A stretch of DNA of 6,014 nucleotides from Pseudomonadota bacterium (GTDB lineage: Bacteria > Desulfobacterota > Anaeroferrophillalia > Anaeroferrophillales > Anaeroferrophillaceae), in NCBI GenBank assembly GCA_011042595.1, contig DQWO01000244.1, positions 1-6,014 on the forward strand, written 5' to 3'. The stretch's first letter is position 1. Each line of letters opens with the position of its first letter. This document shows, piece by piece, positions 1-6,014 of this stretch. A program made the translations under genes and the position numbers. Under the pieces are notes generated by a model, which worked only from the letters and a program-made list of their open reading frames with translations, did not search any database and was not told the origin of the DNA.

Positions 1-782
1 ATTATGGTGCTACTGCTGATGGACTGGTTATGGGCTACCGGGCCGGTGTTCCTCTGGCCTTTATGCATTCTACCCAGTATCATCCTACCGGGGCAGCTTT
101 TCCGGAACAGAATATCGGCTTGCTGATTACCGAGAAGGTTCGGGGGTTGGGGGCCAACCTCTTGAATATCAATGGTGAACAGTTCGTCTTTGAGCGGGAA
201 CCGCGGGATGTGGAATCGGCCTGTATCATTCAAGAATGTCTTGAACGGAACAATGGGGTTATAACTCCTACCGGACGGGTAGGGGTCTGGCTTGATTCGC
301 CCATGATTGATGATTTGGAAGGACCGGGTACGGTTAAAAAGGAACTACCGGCAAAACATATCCAGTTTATGCGTTATGGCATTGATATCAGCAAAGTGCC
401 GATGCTGGTTTACCCCACGTTGCATTATCAAAATGGTGGTTTGACCATTAAAGACAGCAGTGCCACCAATGTTGAAGGTCTGTTTGTCGCCGGGGAGGCA
501 TCAGGAGGAGTTCATGGGGAAAATCGCCTGATGGGCAATTCCCTGCTTGATATAACCGTTTTCGGCCGTCGGGCCGGTGAAAACGCGGCCGAATATGTTA
601 AGGCTTTTTCCGGTTCTCTGGATGGTATCAACATGGATCATGTTGAGTCATATCATCAGGAAATGGAAGCTGCCGGCATTGAAACTGATCGGGTTTCACC
701 TCTGTTGCTGCCTAATTATACCCCTGATGAAATTATGGAAAAACAGTTGACCACCCATTACCATGGTGGTATGCGTGCTTAA
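1..782 (+). CDS. Succinate dehydrogenase/fumarate reductase flavoprotein subunit, C-terminal part (5' end outside window)
   Basis: This is the FAD-binding catalytic subunit of a succinate:quinone or fumarate reductase-type enzyme, which interconverts succinate and fumarate. The reading frame is open from base 3 (first residues YGATADGLVMGYRAG), so the gene starts upstream. The ATG at 30 is internal. All recognisable active-site residues of the family are present: His in HPTG (81-83), Glu in TEKVRG (132-134), Arg in EPRD (204-206), His in PTLHY (423-425) and Arg in ENRLMGNS (525-527). The C-terminal FAD-binding stretch GLFVAGEASGG is also clear. Only 67 residues follow the FGRRAG motif, whereas E. 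coli SdhA and FrdA have well over 150, so most of the usual C-terminal helical domain seems absent. It is the last gene of its transcript, with a terminator 39 bp after the stop. The family is certain. Whether it works as SdhA or FrdA in vivo, and its partner subunits, cannot be seen. Confidence 0.93.
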   Translation, partial: YGATADGLVMGYRAGVPLAFMHSTQYHPTGAAFPEQNIGLLITEKVRGLGANLLNINGEQFVFEREPRDVESACIIQECLERNNGVITPTGRVGVWLDSPMIDDLEGPGTVKKELPAKHIQFMRYGIDISKVPMLVYPTLHYQNGGLTIKDSSATNVEGLFVAGEASGGVHGENRLMGNSLLDITVFGRRAGENAAEYVKAFSGSLDGINMDHVESYHQEMEAAGIETDRVSPLLLPNYTPDEIMEKQLTTHYHGGMRA

Positions 783-820
783 TAAGTTGTAAACGGTAAT
801 ATGGTTTAAATTCACGATAA

Positions 821-850
821 AGGAGGCGGGGGAGCTCCCCGTCTTTTTTA
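821..850 (+). terminator. Intrinsic terminator after the flavoprotein gene
   Basis: A GC-rich hairpin pairs CGGGG (827-831) with CCCCG (837-841) around the loop GAGCT. The stem extends outward through G-U and A-U pairs from 821 to 847. The 3' arm runs into a T tract at 844-849. It lies 39 bp after the flavoprotein stop and 74 bp before sucC, which suggests that sucCD is either transcribed separately or receives only read-through. The AT-rich 851-911 stretch that follows would have to hold a sucC promoter, but I find no convincing -35/-10 pair in it. Confidence 0.82.
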
Positions 851-923
851 TAAATATTTTATTTTTTAAAAAACAGTTTTAGAACATCAATCAGTCATTA
901 TAGTGAAGCAGTAAGGAGGTATT

Positions 924-2087
924 ATGAAAATTCATGAATACCAGGCTAAGGCGCTTTTGCGGGATTATGGGGTGGAGGTTCCCAGGGGGTTTGCCATCTT
1001 TAATGCCGAAGAGGCAAAAAAGGCTGCTGAAGACCTTGGTGGTGGCACGGTGGTGGTTAAAGCCCAGATTCATGCCGGCGGCCGTGGTAAAGGCGGCGGG
1101 GTTAAGGTAGTTAATGGTCCTGATGAAGCCGATGAGACAGCCAGACAGATCATGGGTATGCAGCTGGTTACCCATCAGACCGGACCCGAAGGAAAAGAAG
1201 TAAAAAGACTGTTGGTGGAAGAAGGGATGGATATCCTCAAGGAATATTATTTCGGGATTGTCATTGATCGGGCTACCAATTGTCCGGTACTGATGGCCAG
1301 CACCGAAGGGGGGATGGAAATCGAAAAGGTGGCGGCGGAAACCCCGGAAAAAATTATCAAGGAGTATGTCCATCCGGCATTGGGACTTCGACCTTTTCAG
1401 GCAGCTAAGGTTGCCTATAAGTTGGGGCTTGATCCAAAGCTGGTTCGCCAGGCATCCCGGATGTTCATGAACCTGTATAAAGCTTTTGAGGCTAATGACT
1501 GTTCGTTGATGGAAATCAATCCACTGGTGTCAACCGGTGACGGTCGTATTCTGGCTCTGGATGCCAAAATAAATTTTGATGACAACGCCCTGTACCGCCA
1601 TAAAGATTCCTGGCCGGAATTGAGGGATTTATCGGAAGAAGAACCCTTGGAGATTGAAGCCTCAAAATTTGGTCTCAACTACATCAAATTGGATGGAAAC
1701 GTTGGTTGCATGGTGAATGGCGCCGGACTGGCCATGGCAACCATGGATATTATCAAGCTTTCAGGTGGAGAACCGGCAAACTTCCTGGATGTTGGGGGCG
1801 GTGCCAATGCCGAAGGGGTAGCCAATGCCTTTCGTATCATTCTCTCAGACCCTAATGTTAAAGCGGTACTGATCAATATTTTCGGTGGCATTGTTCGCTG
1901 TGACCGGATTGCCAATGGTATTATCGAAGCGACCAAACTGGTGGATGTTAACGTACCTCTGGTTGTTCGCCTTGAAGGTACCAATGCCGAAGAAGCATCT
2001 AAAATTCTTGAAGATTCCGGTATTGACATGATTGTCGGACGTGGACTGGCTGACGCGGCCCAGAAAGTTGTGGCGGCTATCCAGTAA
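924..2087 (+). CDS. sucC: Succinyl-CoA ligase (ADP-forming) subunit beta
   Basis: This is the ATP-grasp subunit of succinyl-CoA synthetase, which with SucD interconverts succinyl-CoA + ADP + Pi and succinate + CoA + ATP in the cytoplasm. At 387 residues it is the expected length (E. coli SucC has 388). The N-terminus MKIHEYQAK is the family signature. The nucleotide site is visible as Lys46 and [10 protein letters not shown] (50-59), with Glu99 following. The metal-binding residues Glu197 and Asn199 (MEINP) and Asp213 (LDAKINFDD) fall on the E. coli numbering. The C-terminal CoA-ligase domain shows VNGAGLAM (264-271), FLDVGGGA (287-294) and [10 protein letters not shown] (317-326). The ATG at 924 is preceded by a near-perfect Shine-Dalgarno AAGGAGG (913-919), which fixes the start. 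sucD follows 55 bp downstream, so the two are very likely co-transcribed. ADP/ATP preference is by similarity to bacterial SucC and is not proved by a residue I can point to. Confidence 0.97.
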   Translation: MKIHEYQAKALLRDYGVEVPRGFAIFNAEEAKKAAEDLGGGTVVVKAQIHAGGRGKGGGVKVVNGPDEADETARQIMGMQLVTHQTGPEGKEVKRLLVEEGMDILKEYYFGIVIDRATNCPVLMASTEGGMEIEKVAAETPEKIIKEYVHPALGLRPFQAAKVAYKLGLDPKLVRQASRMFMNLYKAFEANDCSLMEINPLVSTGDGRILALDAKINFDDNALYRHKDSWPELRDLSEEEPLEIEASKFGLNYIKLDGNVGCMVNGAGLAMATMDIIKLSGGEPANFLDVGGGANAEGVANAFRIILSDPNVKAVLINIFGGIVRCDRIANGIIEATKLVDVNVPLVVRLEGTNAEEASKILEDSGIDMIVGRGLADAAQKVVAAIQ

Positions 2088-2142
2088 CCTGAACGAGATA
2101 GAAACTGATTGAGAATGAGATGAAAGTTCAGCAGGAGGAATT

Positions 2143-3015
2143 ATGTCTATTTTAGTTAATAAAGATTCTAAAATTCTGGTTCAGGGAATAACCGGCCAGG
2201 AAGGGATGTTTCATACCCGCCAGTGTGTCGCCTATGGAACCCAGGTGGTTGCTGGAGTGACTCCCGGCAAAGGCGGCCAGGATATGGATGGGATTCCGGT
2301 TTTCAATACCGTGGAAGATGCAGTGCTGACAACCGGTGCCAATGTATCGCTGATTTTTGTTCCACCTCCTTTTGCTGCCGATGCGATCATGGAGGCGGCT
2401 GATGCGGGTGTTGATTTGGTGGTTTGCATTACCGAGGGAATTCCCACCATTGATATGGTGAAAGTCAAAGCCTTTCTTGAAGATACGGATACCAGGCTGA
2501 TTGGCCCCAATTGTCCGGGAATTATTACTCCAGATGAAGCCAAAGTGGGAATCATGCCCGGGTTTATTCATCTGAAAGGGAAAGTTGGTCTGATTTCCCG
2601 CAGTGGGACGCTGACCTATGAAGCGGTGAAACAATTAACCGAGCGGGGCCTGGGTCAGTCAACCTGCATCGGCATTGGCGGAGATCCCATCATTGGCAGT
2701 CAGTTTATTGATCTACTGGCTCTTTTTCAGGATGATCCCGATACCGAAGCGGTGGTGATGATCGGGGAAATTGGTGGTACAGCGGAAGAGGAAGCGGCTG
2801 AATTTGTCAGCAATTACATGACTAAACCGGTGGTTGGTTTTATTGCCGGCCAGACCGCGCCTCCGGGACGGCGGATGGGACATGCCGGAGCCATTATTGC
2901 CGGTGGTAAAGGAACGGCAGCTGAAAAAATGGCCGCCCTGAGTGCCGCGGGTATTGAAGTGGTAAAAAGTCCGGCTGATATCGGCGAGGCGGTCGTAAAG
3001 GTTTTGAATCCCTGA
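2143..3015 (+). CDS. sucD: Succinyl-CoA ligase (ADP-forming) subunit alpha
   Basis: This is the CoA-binding and phosphohistidine-carrying subunit of succinyl-CoA synthetase, partner of the SucC encoded just upstream. Its 290 residues match the family (E. coli 289). The N-terminal Rossmann CoA-binding domain shows GITGQEG (15-21) and TPGKGGQ (40-46, with Lys43). IGPNCPG (120-126) and [11 protein letters not shown] (151-161) mark the linker to the ligase domain. The phosphorylated histidine is His247 in RMGHAGAI, equivalent to His246 of mature E. coli SucD, and Glu209 in MIGEIGG is the residue expected to orient it. [10 protein letters not shown] (177-186) is the phosphate-binding region. The ATG at 2143 has an AGGAGG (2133-2138) four bases upstream. 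Nothing is missing or unusual. The gene ends 30 bp before a strong hairpin terminator, so sucCD forms a two-gene transcription unit at this end. Confidence 0.97.
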   Translation: MSILVNKDSKILVQGITGQEGMFHTRQCVAYGTQVVAGVTPGKGGQDMDGIPVFNTVEDAVLTTGANVSLIFVPPPFAADAIMEAADAGVDLVVCITEGIPTIDMVKVKAFLEDTDTRLIGPNCPGIITPDEAKVGIMPGFIHLKGKVGLISRSGTLTYEAVKQLTERGLGQSTCIGIGGDPIIGSQFIDLLALFQDDPDTEAVVMIGEIGGTAEEEAAEFVSNYMTKPVVGFIAGQTAPPGRRMGHAGAIIAGGKGTAAEKMAALSAAGIEVVKSPADIGEAVVKVLNP

Positions 3016-3045
3016 TTCTTGTATTTGTTTAGGATTTATTGAGCT

Positions 3046-3080
3046 AAAAGAGCGGTGCTGTTCAGCACCGCTCTTTTTTT
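3046..3080. terminator. Bidirectional intrinsic terminator between convergent sucD and the PurF-like gene
   Basis: A 14-bp perfect stem (3046-3059 with 3064-3077, core GAGCGGTGCT/AGCACCGCTC) closes a GTTC loop. On the + strand it is followed by an unbroken T run up to 3080, ideal for ending sucCD. Read on the - strand, the stem's A run becomes a shorter T run (TTTT), so it can also end the - strand transcript, whose stop codon lies 12 bp away at 3092. Use by both strands is inferred from position. The hairpin itself is read directly. Confidence 0.93.
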
Positions 3081-3091
3081 GCACTCCTACA

Positions 3092-4495
3092 TCAACCATA
3101 ACTTGAACCATCAAAACAGTGGGTGCAGAGTTTTTCTTTGGGCAGGCCAATGGCTTGCACCAGGTCATTGAGGTGCTGGTAACGCAGTGAGGTCAATTGC
3201 AGGCGCTGGCGGATAATCTCAATCATCGCCAGATTTTTTTCTGATCCGGCCGTAGCATATTCATCCAGGTATTTATCATCAGCCCCTTCGAGCTCTAGAA
3301 TGACACTACGACCCACAAGATCCAAGGTCGACCTGGAGGCGGAGAAATTTAGGTACTCACAAGGAAAGACCAGGGTCGGGCAGGAGGGCCTCATGTGGAC
3401 TTCCAAAGCTCCGTAGTCGAAAAGAATTTTAACATTCTCTTTAAGCTGAGTGCCGCGTACGATTGAATCATCACAAAATAACAGGCGTTTGCCGTCAATC
3501 AGCTTGGGCACGGGGATAAGCTTCATTTTGGCTACCAGATTCCGCAAGGATTGGTCCTGGGGCATAAAGCTGCGAGGCCAGGTGGGAGTATATTTGACGA
3601 AGGGGCGGCGGTAGGGTATCTTTTTGGCATCGGCATAACCGATCGCATGGCCAATGCCGGAATCAGGAATGCCGGCCACGCAGTCACAGACAACATCGTC
3701 GTTTTGAGCCAGACAAGCACCGCAGTTATTTCTAACATGCTCAACATTGATGCCTTCATAGTCCGATGCTGGATAGCCGAAATAGACCCAGAGAAAAGAG
3801 CATATCTGCATTTTTTCGCCGGGCGGCAACCGTTGTTCCCAACCCTCGGCAGTTATGAAAACAACTTCCCCGGGGCCGATAAAATGCTCGGTTTCAAAAC
3901 CAAGATTGCTGAAAGCGCAGGATTCAGAGCTTACGGCAACCGCGTTTTCCCGGCGGCCGATAACCAACGGTGTCCGGCCGAGTTTGTCTCTGGCCGCATA
4001 AATACCTTCGTCAGTAAGCAGCAGTAGAGAGCAAGACCCCTTGATAGAATTTTGGACATTGTGGATACCGTCAACAAAATTTTCCTCATCGCAGATCAAC
4101 TTGGCCACTACTTCGGTGGGATTCATGACGCCATTGGTGGTATCGGAAAAATAGTGCCGGTCTGAAAAAGCTTTCTGGACCAGCGTTTCCAGGTTATTTA
4201 TTTTGCCCACTGTAACAATCCCGAAAGTGCCCAGGTGCGAGCCGATGATCAACGGCTGGGGATCGGTATCACTGATCACCCCGATTCCCTTTTTGCCCTC
4301 AAAAGAGGCCAATTCCGATTCAAACTTAGTGCGAAAGTAGTTGTTTTCAAGACTGTGGATGGAACGCTGAATGCCATGGGAGTTGCAGATACCCATGCCT
4401 CCGCGTTTGGTCCCCAAATGAGAGTGGTAATCAGTCCCGTAAAACAGTTCAGTGACGCAATCTTCCTTTGAAACCAAACCAAACATACCACCCAT
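3092..4495 (-). CDS. PurF-like amidophosphoribosyltransferase homologue lacking the glutaminase cysteine
   Basis: This 467-residue protein has the PurF architecture: an N-terminal class II glutamine amidotransferase (Ntn) fold (about 2-235) and a C-terminal type I phosphoribosyltransferase domain (about 250-400). The PRPP signature CDDSIVRGTQ (341-350), the GIPDSG motif (275-280) and KMKL (323-326) are intact. Cys232, Cys379, Cys457 and Cys460 (LCTHC) align with the four [4Fe-4S] ligands of Bacillus-type PurF. The N-terminus reads MGGMFGLVSK where active PurF has MCGIFGIVG, so nucleophilic Cys1 is Gly. The RGQ motif is RGGM (31-34), and the oxyanion HNG is replaced around GKINN (97-101). The PRPP-loop region is KYTPTWPRSF (301-310) rather than KNRYVxRTF. 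The ATG is supported by GGGAG (4502-4506) six bases upstream, and an in-frame stop lies just beyond, so no longer form restores the cysteine. It sits 65 bp after the thiolase, probably in the same transcript. Fold certain; function as purine-pathway PurF doubtful. Confidence 0.85.
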   Translation of the reverse strand: MGGMFGLVSKEDCVTELFYGTDYHSHLGTKRGGMGICNSHGIQRSIHSLENNYFRTKFESELASFEGKKGIGVISDTDPQPLIIGSHLGTFGIVTVGKINNLETLVQKAFSDRHYFSDTTNGVMNPTEVVAKLICDEENFVDGIHNVQNSIKGSCSLLLLTDEGIYAARDKLGRTPLVIGRRENAVAVSSESCAFSNLGFETEHFIGPGEVVFITAEGWEQRLPPGEKMQICSFLWVYFGYPASDYEGINVEHVRNNCGACLAQNDDVVCDCVAGIPDSGIGHAIGYADAKKIPYRRPFVKYTPTWPRSFMPQDQSLRNLVAKMKLIPVPKLIDGKRLLFCDDSIVRGTQLKENVKILFDYGALEVHMRPSCPTLVFPCEYLNFSASRSTLDLVGRSVILELEGADDKYLDEYATAGSEKNLAMIEIIRQRLQLTSLRYQHLNDLVQAIGLPKEKLCTHCFDGSSYG

Positions 4496-4560
4496 GAAGT
4501 TCTCCCATTAGTAGTCTTTACTTGTTGTTTATCATTTTTGTGGATAACGGGTTAACGCCG

Positions 4561-5766
4561 CTATTCATTTTCTATCAGCATCGACATTCCCATGCCGCCA
4601 CCGACGCACAGGGTTGCCAGTCCCAGAGTAAGGTCTCGCCGTTTCATTTCCTGGAGCAGGGAGACGACTATGCGGGCACCGGTGCAACCGACGGGATGCC
4701 CCAATCCTACACCTGACCCGTTAACATTGGTGATCTCACGGTTTAAATCAAGGCCTCTTTCACAGGCCAGGTACTGGGCGGCAAAAGCTTCATTGAGTTC
4801 AATCAGCTCAATATCGGACATTTTAACCCCGGTTTTTTGCAATAACTTCTGGGTGGCCGGTACCGGTCCCCAGCCCATTATTTTGGGGTCGCAACCAGAT
4901 ACCGCCGAAGAGATTATCTTGGCAAGTATCGGCAGGCCCAGCTCCTGGGCTTTTTTCCGGCTGGCCAGCAGGCAGATGGCGGCCCCATCGTTCAGCCCTG
5001 ATGAGTTTCCGGCGGTAACCGTGCCGTTCTTGTCAAAAGCAGGACGCAGGCCGGAGAGATCTTCCATGGTCAAACCTTTACGAACATGTTCATCTTCCTT
5101 TACTATTTGTGGCTCTCCGCGTCTTTTGGGGATAGTAACCGGGATGATTTCTTCGGCGAACTTCCCGTTTTCTATGGCCTGTTCGGCATTATTATGGCTG
5201 CGCAGGGCAATGATGTCCTGCTCTTCACGAATAATACCGTATTTTTTTGCCAGGTTTTCCGCTGTCTGGCCCATGATATAACCCGGTGGTTCCAGTAGCG
5301 AGGATCCGGAGTGGAGCATCTCCCACATGGAATCCATCATGGTCTGGTGGCGCAGGCGAGCTCCCCAGCGGGCCGACGGCAGGCAGTAAAAGGCATTGGA
5401 CATGGATTCCACCCCGCCGGCCAGGATCAGGTCGGCATCGCCTAAACGAATATGGTTGGCGGCCAGGGTCAGGGCTTCCATGGCGCTGGCACACTGGCGT
5501 TGAACCGTTACTGCCGGAACATGATCAGGAATTCCGGCGGCCAGGGCCGCGGTCCTGGCAGTGGTCACTTCGTCTGGACACTGGATGCAGTCCCCCAGAA
5601 TAACATCATCAAGATTGCCGGTTTCAACTTCCGGAACTTTGGCCAGGACTCCCTGGATAATCTGAGCGGCTAATTGGTGGGCCCGCAGGCTTTTTAATCC
5701 TCCGCCAAAGTCACCAATGGCACTACGCCCCATGGCGACAATAACGGCATCGCGATCATTTTTCAT
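4561..5766 (-). CDS. Thiolase (acetyl-CoA C-acyltransferase / 3-ketoacyl-CoA thiolase family)
   Basis: This is a 401-residue type II thiolase, which either cleaves 3-ketoacyl-CoA with CoA to acetyl-CoA plus a shortened acyl-CoA (beta-oxidation) or condenses two acetyl-CoA. The catalytic set is complete: nucleophile Cys92 in QRQCASAMEA, the NEAF motif (325-328), His357 in GHPVG, and acid/base Cys387 in CVGGGMG. The length is typical (about 390-400). Neighbouring residues GGVESMSNA (117-125) and GNSSGLNDGA (253-262) are also standard. An unusual detail is GHPVGCTGAR, with Cys361 where most relatives have Ala or Ser. The reading frame can begin at TTG 5772, ATG 5769 or ATG 5766; I chose 5766 because GGAG (5774-5777) then has a 7-base spacer. 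Upstream is a long-chain acyl-CoA synthetase gene on the same strand, so a degradative role is likely, but chain-length preference and direction cannot be read from sequence. No signal peptide; cytoplasmic. Confidence 0.94.
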   Translation of the reverse strand: MKNDRDAVIVAMGRSAIGDFGGGLKSLRAHQLAAQIIQGVLAKVPEVETGNLDDVILGDCIQCPDEVTTARTAALAAGIPDHVPAVTVQRQCASAMEALTLAANHIRLGDADLILAGGVESMSNAFYCLPSARWGARLRHQTMMDSMWEMLHSGSSLLEPPGYIMGQTAENLAKKYGIIREEQDIIALRSHNNAEQAIENGKFAEEIIPVTIPKRRGEPQIVKEDEHVRKGLTMEDLSGLRPAFDKNGTVTAGNSSGLNDGAAICLLASRKKAQELGLPILAKIISSAVSGCDPKIMGWGPVPATQKLLQKTGVKMSDIELIELNEAFAAQYLACERGLDLNREITNVNGSGVGLGHPVGCTGARIVVSLLQEMKRRDLTLGLATLCVGGGMGMSMLIENE

Positions 5767-5773
5767 CATCAAT

Positions 5774-5777
5774 CTCC
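5774..5777 (-). promoter_or_regulatory. Shine-Dalgarno site that decides the thiolase start
   Basis: The - strand reads GGAG here, followed by ATTGATGATG. The spacer is 1 base to the TTG (5772), 4 to the first ATG (5769) and 7 to the second ATG (5766). The last spacing is the usual one, so the protein most likely begins MKNDRDAVIV. The three starts differ by at most two residues. Confidence 0.6.
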
Positions 5778-5818
5778 ATTGTTTTACATGTTGTTGGTTA
5801 TTGGTTTATTTCGTAGAG

Positions 5819-5847
5819 TTCATAATTGAAAACTGCGAGAGTATCAA
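5819..5847 (-). promoter_or_regulatory. Candidate sigma-70-type promoter upstream of the thiolase
   Basis: On the - strand TTGATA (5842-5847, 5 of 6 matches to the -35 consensus) is separated by exactly 17 bp from TATGAA (5819-5824, 4 of 6 to the -10 consensus). Transcription would start near 5812 and leave a leader of about 45 bases before the ATG at 5766. It lies in the 105-bp gap between the acyl-CoA synthetase stop and the thiolase start, where I see no terminator hairpin. The thiolase and PurF-like genes could therefore be read both from this promoter and from upstream. The -10 is weak and the call rests on pattern alone. Confidence 0.4.
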
Positions 5848-5871
5848 TGAATAAATGGGGAGTGTTCCTAT

Positions 5872-6014
5872 TTAACTATAAAGCGATTCAATGTCATCAG
5901 CAAATTTATTGTATATATTGGACCGTCTGATTTTCATCGTGGCCGTCATTTCGTCATCGTCATGGTCGAGCTCTTTGGTCAGCAGTTTGAAGCGGCGGAT
6001 ATTTTCTACCCGGG
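5872..6014 (-). CDS. Long-chain acyl-CoA synthetase (AMP-forming), C-terminal end only
   Basis: The - strand frame entering at the right edge encodes 46 residues ending ...ADDIESLYS before TAA at 5872-5874. It reads RVENIRRFKLLTKEL, then DEMTATMKIRR, then NIYNKFADDIESLY. This is the typical end of AMP-forming long-chain fatty acid-CoA ligases of the FadD15/FAA1 type, in which the pattern is (R/K)F.LL..E, then (E)LTPTLK.KR, then ..YxxxIExLY. Lys at 5932-5934 in TMKIRR corresponds to the conserved lysine of the mobile C-terminal domain. The enzyme activates fatty acids with ATP and CoA to acyl-CoA, the entry step of beta-oxidation, which suits the thiolase 105 bp downstream. The 5' part lies outside the window, so substrate range and completeness cannot be judged. 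The family call rests on only 46 residues, but the motif match is good. Confidence 0.82.
   Translation of the reverse strand, partial: RVENIRRFKLLTKELDHDDDEMTATMKIRRSNIYNKFADDIESLYS

Noticed and set aside
876..904. Possible sucC promoter with TATAGT as -10
   Set aside because: The -10 has no acceptable -35 at 16-18 bp, and the start point would fall on the Shine-Dalgarno sequence, leaving almost no leader.
891..1373. Open frame on the - strand across the start of sucC
   Set aside because: It is a shadow of the strongly conserved SucC N-terminus, with no family resemblance of its own.
2089..2131. Six-base inverted repeat CTGAAC/GTTCAG in the sucC-sucD gap, just before the sucD ribosome binding site
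   Set aside because: The arms are only 6 bp with a 31-base loop and no extension, so it is likely chance and too weak to call an attenuator or processing site.
3551..4027. 158-codon open frame on the + strand opposite the PurF-like gene
   Set aside because: The opposite strand has a clear conserved protein across the whole stretch, and the + frame shows no recognisable motif or good ribosome binding site.
4496..4560. Possible separate promoter for the PurF-like gene in the thiolase gap
   Set aside because: The best pair (TTAACC with GATAAA on the - strand) matches 4 of 6 at each box in an AT-rich gap, too weak to list. Read-through from the thiolase is simpler.
4592..5281. 229-codon open frame on the + strand opposite the thiolase
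   Set aside because: It is rich in Ser, Pro and Arg, as expected of an antisense shadow, and the thiolase frame carries all catalytic motifs over the same bases.

Overview
The window carries central carbon metabolism genes on the + strand facing a fatty-acid-linked cluster on the - strand. Moderate GC content, a succinate dehydrogenase/fumarate reductase flavoprotein beside an ADP/ATP-type SucCD pair, an AMP-forming long-chain acyl-CoA synthetase next to a thiolase, and a PurF-like protein with a full set of iron-sulfur cysteines all suit an anaerobic or microaerophilic bacterium that oxidises fatty acids through a TCA-type cycle. A Desulfobacterota-like sulfate reducer or syntroph is my best guess. 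That is an inference from gene content, not a taxonomic assignment.

Left half, + strand: the 3' end of an SdhA/FrdA-type flavoprotein gene (1-782) stops just before a strong intrinsic terminator (821-850). It is followed by sucC (924-2087) and sucD (2143-3015), each with a good Shine-Dalgarno sequence. The flavoprotein interconverts succinate and fumarate, and SucCD interconverts succinyl-CoA and succinate with substrate-level phosphorylation, so the two units handle consecutive steps. A 14-bp hairpin with a long T tract (3046-3080) ends sucCD and probably also stops transcription arriving from the opposite strand.

Right half, - strand, read from right to left: the last 46 codons of a long-chain acyl-CoA synthetase (5872-6014), a candidate promoter (5819-5847), a complete thiolase (4561-5766), and a complete PurF-like protein (3092-4495) 65 bp downstream of the thiolase. 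The synthetase activates fatty acids and the thiolase cleaves 3-ketoacyl-CoA to acetyl-CoA, which can feed the TCA-type steps encoded opposite.

The most interesting element is the PurF-like protein. Its phosphoribosyltransferase signature and all four [4Fe-4S] cysteine positions known from Bacillus-type PurF are present, but the N-terminal nucleophilic cysteine of the glutaminase domain is glycine and the RGQ and oxyanion (HNG) motifs are also lost. It looks like a paralogue that does not hydrolyse glutamine in the usual way and whose real job is open. The family is probably already in databases under an amidophosphoribosyltransferase label. I see no CRISPR array, tRNA, rRNA, insertion sequence or defence system here, and no intergenic stretch exceeds 300 bases.
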